A DNA stretch of 33,008 nt from Candidatus Woesearchaeota archaeon. GTDB lineage: Archaea > Nanobdellota > Nanobdellia > SCGC-AAA011-G17 > GW2011-AR20. The notes below the pieces were generated by a model. It ran no database searches, had not been told where the DNA came from, and was given only the letters and a program-made list of their open reading frames with translations. The stretch lies in NCBI GenBank assembly GCA_016181245.1, contig JACOZR010000002.1:1-33008 (forward strand), in the 5' to 3' direction. Positions 27,786 through 33,008 of the stretch are shown piece by piece (the first letter of the stretch is position 1; the number at the start of each line of letters is the position of its first letter). Made by a program: the position numbers and the translations under genes.

Positions 27786-29591
27786 ATGAAAAAGAGAGGT
27801 TTCATTATTTTCTTGTTATTAACAGTATTATTAATTCCTTCAGCAAGTGCTATTATAGAACTTGGTAGCACGATATCTGGGAAGTATAATCTTGGAGATA
27901 CTGTAAACATTGATGGTAAGTTATTATCAACAACAGACATCAGCGGGATATTCACTATAGAACTAACATGTGGTTCCGTTTCTTTTCCATTAATCACAAA
28001 AATAGTAGATTTAGAGGCAAATGAAGAACAATTTTTCTCAGAAAAATTATCTTTCTCAAAAAAATTATCCTCACCTGGAGATTGTCATTTCACAGTAGGC
28101 ATTAAGGGTATAGAAGAAAAAACAACCAGCACAATTAACGTAACAAAAGAGCTTCAAGGAGACTTTAAGATAGATAATAACATAGTTCAATTAGGTCAAT
28201 CAGTAAAGCTTACTGGTAAAGTTCTAAGATTAAACCAGATAAATGCAGATGGGAGCGCAACAATTTATATTAAGAAAGGCGATGAAACAATCTTTGTTCC
28301 GCCTATTCCTCTAGAGGTAAGTAGTGGAGAAATAGTTTATACATACAAGGCAGAAAGCATTCCTCAAGGCGATTATAGCATAGATCTTGATGTTTTGGAT
28401 AAATATGGTAATGAAATGTATTTCAAGAACATAGCTAAATTTGAAGTAAGCGGGGAGATAGCTATAGATTTAAAGCTTGATAAAGTAGAAGTTTTGCCTG
28501 GAGAAGATGTAAAGCTTTCTGGAATAATAAAATACAAAAAAACATCTGATTCTTCAAATATAGAGGTGAAAGTAGGAGAAGATACAGCAGCAGTAAGTCC
28601 TAACGGAGACTTTACATACACGTATTTTACAGGCAAAACATCAAAAAGTGCGGATTATACATTAAACGTTATAGCTCAGGATAAATCTGGCAATTATGGA
28701 GAAAAATCTTTTACATATAAAATCACGCCAGTTGCAACAAGTATAAACCTTTATATTCCTCAAGAAGAATTTCTTCCAGGCGAAAAAACAAGTATGGCAG
28801 CAACAATTTCTGATCAAGCTGGAGATAAAATGGCAGGAGGAGCTTTAATAGAAATCTATGATTCAAAAGGGGAAGTAATCGCTACAGGCACATCTACTTT
28901 AGATTACGCAATTCCAGAATTCACAGCTCCAGGCATAATGAAAGTAAAGGCATCTGGAGAAGGTCTTATCAAAGAAGATGAGTTCTCAATAGGTGAAAAA
29001 AAAGAATTTGAAGCTACAGTAGATAATACTACATTATACATCAAGAATACTGGAAATGTTAAATTTGATGGAGAAGCAGAAATAATTACAGGAGATGAAA
29101 GCTCTTTTGAAAAAGTAAGAATCGGCATAAATGAAGTTAAAGCCATAAATCTTCAAGACAAAGCAGGGACTTATAACTTGAAAGTTCTTGTAGGTGGGAA
29201 AGAAGTATCCCTTGGAGAAGTAACAATTATTGATAAAAGAAGCGTATTCAGCAAGCTTGCAAGTCCTTTAACAGGAAATGTCGTAGGAACAGGAGACTCA
29301 GGGGGGGTTCTTTTAGGCTACCTCATAGTAATCTTAATCTTAGTAATCTTCGTAGCAGGTTATTATTTCACAAAAGTCAAGGATAGAGATCGCTCAGAAT
29401 TAATAAGGGAAAGAGAAAGGAGAGAAGCAAAAAAATTCAAGGAATCATTGCAGCAGCAAAAAATGCAAACAACAGGAAAAAGATCTTTCGGTCGTGAAAT
29501 CAATCCAGAAGAGGCAAGACAATTTAGGGAGCAATTTATCAAAAGTGCAAACACAAACCAGCAGAGAAACAAACCAAGGTCTATTTTTTAG
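27786..29591 (+). CDS. Secreted/surface Ig-like repeat protein with C-terminal TM
   Basis: N-terminal signal peptide, repeated beta-rich modules, TM GVLLGYLIVILILVIFVAGYYF and charged tail. Confidence 0.75.
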   Translation: MKKRGFIIFLLLTVLLIPSASAIIELGSTISGKYNLGDTVNIDGKLLSTTDISGIFTIELTCGSVSFPLITKIVDLEANEEQFFSEKLSFSKKLSSPGDCHFTVGIKGIEEKTTSTINVTKELQGDFKIDNNIVQLGQSVKLTGKVLRLNQINADGSATIYIKKGDETIFVPPIPLEVSSGEIVYTYKAESIPQGDYSIDLDVLDKYGNEMYFKNIAKFEVSGEIAIDLKLDKVEVLPGEDVKLSGIIKYKKTSDSSNIEVKVGEDTAAVSPNGDFTYTYFTGKTSKSADYTLNVIAQDKSGNYGEKSFTYKITPVATSINLYIPQEEFLPGEKTSMAATISDQAGDKMAGGALIEIYDSKGEVIATGTSTLDYAIPEFTAPGIMKVKASGEGLIKEDEFSIGEKKEFEATVDNTTLYIKNTGNVKFDGEAEIITGDESSFEKVRIGINEVKAINLQDKAGTYNLKVLVGGKEVSLGEVTIIDKRSVFSKLASPLTGNVVGTGDSGGVLLGYLIVILILVIFVAGYYFTKVKDRDRSELIRERERREAKKFKESLQQQKMQTTGKRSFGREINPEEARQFREQFIKSANTNQQRNKPRSIF

Positions 29592-30081
29592 CAAAAAATA
29601 TAATATCTTTATCTTCTTCAATTTTTTTCTCAACTTTAAAATGTTTTTTTATCAGCTTTTCAATAAAGTCTTTTTTTGAAGATTTTTTTAAAAAAGTTAA
29701 AACAAAGCTATTCTTTCCCACTCTTTTAATTTCTCTAAGACCCTTTTCCATATCCTTAAAATTTTGAATTGCCGTAACTGAAATAACTACATCAAAGAAA
29801 TTAGATTTATAAGGAATTTTTTCTGCATAAGCTTTTTTGTAGACTATTTTATTTTTTTGTCTTGTTCTTTCTAATAAAATCTCAGAAGGATCTATTCCAT
29901 ATCTTTTGCACTTCCAGGGTATTGTAGTTAGACCCATTCCGCAGCCTACATCAAGAAGCTTGTCACTTAATCTCACATTAAGATATTTTTTGATTAGTCT
30001 TATCTTCCTCAGTTGCTCCTCTTTATGTAATTCTTCATAGCCTTTTGCTATTTTATTATAAAAATCCATAGGTTTAATCAT
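29581..30081 (-). CDS. Class I SAM-dependent methyltransferase
   Basis: LLDVGCGMGLTTIPW motif. Confidence 0.85.
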   Translation of the reverse strand: MIKPMDFYNKIAKGYEELHKEEQLRKIRLIKKYLNVRLSDKLLDVGCGMGLTTIPWKCKRYGIDPSEILLERTRQKNKIVYKKAYAEKIPYKSNFFDVVISVTAIQNFKDMEKGLREIKRVGKNSFVLTFLKKSSKKDFIEKLIKKHFKVEKKIEEDKDIIFFAKK

Positions 30082-30159
30082 CCTAAATGTTTTATAAATC
30101 TTAGCAACTTTTTTAAAGAAAAGAATATATTAACTAAAAAGAGGAAAATTTTCTTTAAA

Positions 30160-31128
30160 ATGAATAAAAAGTCTATAATGTTTACATTCATCGCAATAAC
30201 AATGCTTTTTGTAATCCTAGTTTCTTTTTTGATTACAGTGCAAACTTCAACAAAATCACAAACAGACAAAATACTGGCAAAAACAACGGCTACAAACGCT
30301 TTTGTAGAATCTTTTAGTGTCAATGTAGAATCTGCGTTAAAAGCATCAGCAAATCAAGCTATTTTAGCCATAGAAGACAAAATGGACATTGATGATGCTT
30401 ACCTAAATGGAAATAGAGATGTAATAATAAGAGAGGCTATTTCAGATGGGAAATATAGAGGAAATGACCTAAGGATGATGAAGTTTAAGCAACCAGATGA
30501 TACCATTACTGATTTTACACTAAGTTCAACATTAAACGAATTCAAAAAAGTAGCAGAAAGAGGAAATATAATCTTGACTTATGATCTATTAGACAAGCAA
30601 ACAATAAACTCTGCAATGGTCTCCCCATGGAGCCTAAACGTAAACTTCCAGCTAAAGAATGTAAAAGTAACAGACAAAGAGCAAGAAGTAAGTTGGAATC
30701 TAGGGAATTTAGATGTAGAAGCAACTTTAGACATCACCAAATACAGAGATCCAATATACCTTGTAAGCGACGATATTAACATAACTGTGATAAAAACAAA
30801 TGTCACAGATTTTGAAAGCTCTGATAACTTAAACTACTTCATAGATAACTTCCAGTTTAGAAATCATACAGATGCTCCAGATTTCATGCAAAGATTATTC
30901 GGAGATTTTAATAGCATCTCAAACAATGGATATGAAACCATACTAAATAGCGGTCATATCAACCCTCCAAATACACCTAATCCAAACAGTGATTCATATG
31001 TAGATTTCTTATACTGGGGAACAAAAGCTGTATCTCCTAGCTGTAGTATAGCAGGAATTCCCGCACCAATAAAACTCGACTCAGAACACAAGATTTACTA
31101 CACAGGGGATGGTTGTCCTATTCCATAA
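30160..31128 (+). CDS. Membrane-anchored secreted hypothetical protein
   Basis: N-terminal TM/signal (IMFTFIAITMLFVILVSFLITV), long beta-rich ectodomain. Confidence 0.65.
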   Translation: MNKKSIMFTFIAITMLFVILVSFLITVQTSTKSQTDKILAKTTATNAFVESFSVNVESALKASANQAILAIEDKMDIDDAYLNGNRDVIIREAISDGKYRGNDLRMMKFKQPDDTITDFTLSSTLNEFKKVAERGNIILTYDLLDKQTINSAMVSPWSLNVNFQLKNVKVTDKEQEVSWNLGNLDVEATLDITKYRDPIYLVSDDINITVIKTNVTDFESSDNLNYFIDNFQFRNHTDAPDFMQRLFGDFNSISNNGYETILNSGHINPPNTPNPNSDSYVDFLYWGTKAVSPSCSIAGIPAPIKLDSEHKIYYTGDGCPIP

Positions 31129-31130
31129 TT

Positions 31131-31571
31131 TTAAGCTTCTCCAAAAGTTAATCTTTCTCTAGAAATTAAAGTGGTAACTTCTTTACTTTTCTTAAAAACC
31201 TCCCCATTAACGTCTACAGAAAATCCATATTGCTCAGGAATCAAGCCTTTAGTAACATCTTGGACAAAAATTTGTGCATTTGTACTAGCTTCCCCTTCCT
31301 TTTCTCTAAACACCACCACCTGGTCCAATAAGGTGGCATCTAAGTTCTTAATTCTTCCATCTCCTATCATAGTTTGTACTACAGTATACTTTGTCAAGTC
31401 TAGTTCATTAATCTTGACTTTCGAAAAAATATCTAACACATCTTCAGAAAAATAGAATTGTTGATTTGCACTATGAGAAACAAGAAAAAAGGAATAAATA
31501 TTAGCCAAAACAAACCCAAATAACATTAAAGCAAAAATACTATCAATTGAAAAGAAAAATCCTTTATCCAT
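31131..31571 (-). CDS. Pilin/pseudopilin-like membrane-anchored protein
   Basis: MDKGFFFSIDSIFALMLFGFVLANIYSFFL N-terminus. Confidence 0.55.
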   Translation of the reverse strand: MDKGFFFSIDSIFALMLFGFVLANIYSFFLVSHSANQQFYFSEDVLDIFSKVKINELDLTKYTVVQTMIGDGRIKNLDATLLDQVVVFREKEGEASTNAQIFVQDVTKGLIPEQYGFSVDVNGEVFKKSKEVTTLISRERLTFGEA

Positions 31572-31947
31572 TTCTTGTCTCTAAATTCCTTTTCATCCTA
31601 TTCCTATCATTTGGTTTGGTTCTGCCAAAAAGCTTCCTAGTAACAATAAAGACAATAATAACCACCAAAACAACAAGCACAACTTTCCAAAGATTTGGAC
31701 TAGTTATCCCAAAAATCCAAACAGGGACAAGTTTAGGACTCCCTGATTCATTAATCAGATTAGTCTTACTACCTTCCTTTAAAAGGATATCTTCAGGAAC
31801 ATACTCATAGTCTGGACCATCTACAGGTACAGGTTCTCCATTGGCATTTTCAATTACCTCCTGAGAATAACCCGCTTGAGATAATAGCGATACTAATAAA
31901 ACTACAAAAACAAATCCATTTATACTTTTTATTTTAGTGCTTACCAT
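31564..31947 (-). CDS. Membrane protein with N-terminal signal and C-terminal TM
   Basis: Hydrophobic N-terminus and TM VWIFGITSPNLWKVVLVVLVVIIVFIV. Confidence 0.6.
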   Translation of the reverse strand: MVSTKIKSINGFVFVVLLVSLLSQAGYSQEVIENANGEPVPVDGPDYEYVPEDILLKEGSKTNLINESGSPKLVPVWIFGITSPNLWKVVLVVLVVIIVFIVTRKLFGRTKPNDRNRMKRNLETRNG

Positions 31948-31950
31948 TTT

Positions 31951-33008
31951 TTAACAATTGCTTGGGCAGGTATTCTTTGGGCAATCATTCCAACCCCAAT
32001 TACATCCTGCGGGAGATCCTCCACAACTATAATCTACCTTCCAGTATTTGCTATAACAATAATCATAGTTATTACAATCATAGTAATACCCGCTACATGT
32101 GCCCCCTCCACATTTGAAGCTATAACCGAGCACACTTCCTGAACAAAAGTTATTATAACATGTGCCTCCTTCATTAACATTTCTCGTGCTCCCAGTTTCT
32201 CTCCATGAACTAGTTTGTGATTGAGTGCATCCACTTCCTTCATTACAATATCTATCATAGTTATAATACTCTTGTAGCTGTTTTTCTTTACATCCATAAC
32301 TCCCATCAAGTGAAACCCATCTGTAACCATAAGGATTAGCTTGACTAAAATCACTTCCGCAGCTATTATCTAGATCGCCAATACTATTTGCAAAATCTGT
32401 TCTACCATCACAGTTATTATCTCTCCCATCGCAACTTTCAGTAGCGCCAGGTTTAATAGCAGCATCATTATCATTACAATCTTGGTTATTAGTTATTTGC
32501 CTGTAACCAGAAGAGCAAGCATAAATTGGTGAACCAGCCCCATAACCATCTCCATCATTATCGAAGTAATAGGCATTTTTTACACCATCATCAATTTGTC
32601 CATTACAATTATCATCTACAGAATTACATCTCTCTGCTTGTGGTAATTTACTGCATGTACTCCAAACACCATTAGTGCATGTTTGTTTAGCCCCAGAACA
32701 GTATCCTACTTGATTACAGCTACTGGAACTTGTTAAAGTGTTTGAATAAGGTGTTCCAGGTGCATTATCTTTGAAGATGTCACAGTCGTTATCTTTATTA
32801 TCACAAATCTCTGTTGTAGGCAGTTTATTGCATGTTCCCCACAATCCTTTATTGCAAGTCTTTACAGCACCAGAGCATTCCCCATCCTGATCACATCCAC
32901 TTGGATTAGTTATACTATCTATAACCCCATCACAGTTTTGATCCACATTATCACAAATTTCAACTGCTCCAGGATGTATAGCAGCTCCCCCCTGAGAAGG
33001 ATTGTCAT
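31951..33008 (-). CDS. MopE-like Cys-rich repeat protein, 5' end beyond the window
   Basis: Repeats such as EICDNVDQNCDGVID, EICDNKDNDCD, ERCNSVDDNCNGQIDDG, ESCDGRDNNCDG. The frame stays open upstream of the ORF-track start (GTG 32946) to the window edge (DNPSQGGAAIHPGAVEICDNVDQNCDG). Confidence 0.8.
   Translation of the reverse strand, partial: DNPSQGGAAIHPGAVEICDNVDQNCDGVIDSITNPSGCDQDGECSGAVKTCNKGLWGTCNKLPTTEICDNKDNDCDIFKDNAPGTPYSNTLTSSSSCNQVGYCSGAKQTCTNGVWSTCSKLPQAERCNSVDDNCNGQIDDGVKNAYYFDNDGDGYGAGSPIYACSSGYRQITNNQDCNDNDAAIKPGATESCDGRDNNCDGRTDFANSIGDLDNSCGSDFSQANPYGYRWVSLDGSYGCKEKQLQEYYNYDRYCNEGSGCTQSQTSSWRETGSTRNVNEGGTCYNNFCSGSVLGYSFKCGGGTCSGYYYDCNNYDYCYSKYWKVDYSCGGSPAGCNWGWNDCPKNTCPSNC

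Noticed and set aside
32034-32354. Alternative-frame ORF within the MopE-like gene
   Set aside because: Same strand, different frame; the Cys-rich repeat frame has clear motif support.
1-33008. CRISPR arrays, tRNA or rRNA genes
   Set aside because: No regularly spaced direct repeats and no recognisable tRNA/rRNA signatures were seen by eye; a tRNAscan/Infernal run would be needed to exclude them fully.

Overview
The window is AT-rich archaeal DNA, probably from a DPANN lineage (Woesearchaeota/Pacearchaeota-like; inferred from gene content, not tested). The standout system is a complete diversity-generating retroelement (DGR). It has a YVDD reverse transcriptase with the DGR-type LGNLTSQ motif (about 12284-13291) and a template repeat just upstream (TR, 12171-12259). 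It also has two paralogous target genes (7224-7847 and 11251-11985), each ending in a variable repeat (VR1 7711-7799, VR2 11762-11850). By hand alignment over TR 12171-12255, 11 of 26 (VR1) and 9 of 26 (VR2) template adenines are substituted, against 1 of 59 non-adenines in each. Both VRs are followed by a perfect GGTGGC-GAA-GCCACC hairpin that the TR lacks. Flanking content includes an AglB/STT3 glycosylation cluster, an E1-like/ubiquitin-like/TtuA-NcsA sulfur-transfer operon, and a type IV pilus locus whose secretion ATPase carries a ~522-aa LAGLIDADG intein. Three class III signal peptide pilins share a 44-nt nearly identical DNA block. RNase J, DUF192, a bacterial-type ThrRS, surface proteins and a truncated MopE-like Cys-rich repeat protein complete the window. 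Several 7-9 nt G/C homopolymers lie inside genes. I saw no rRNA, tRNA or CRISPR array.
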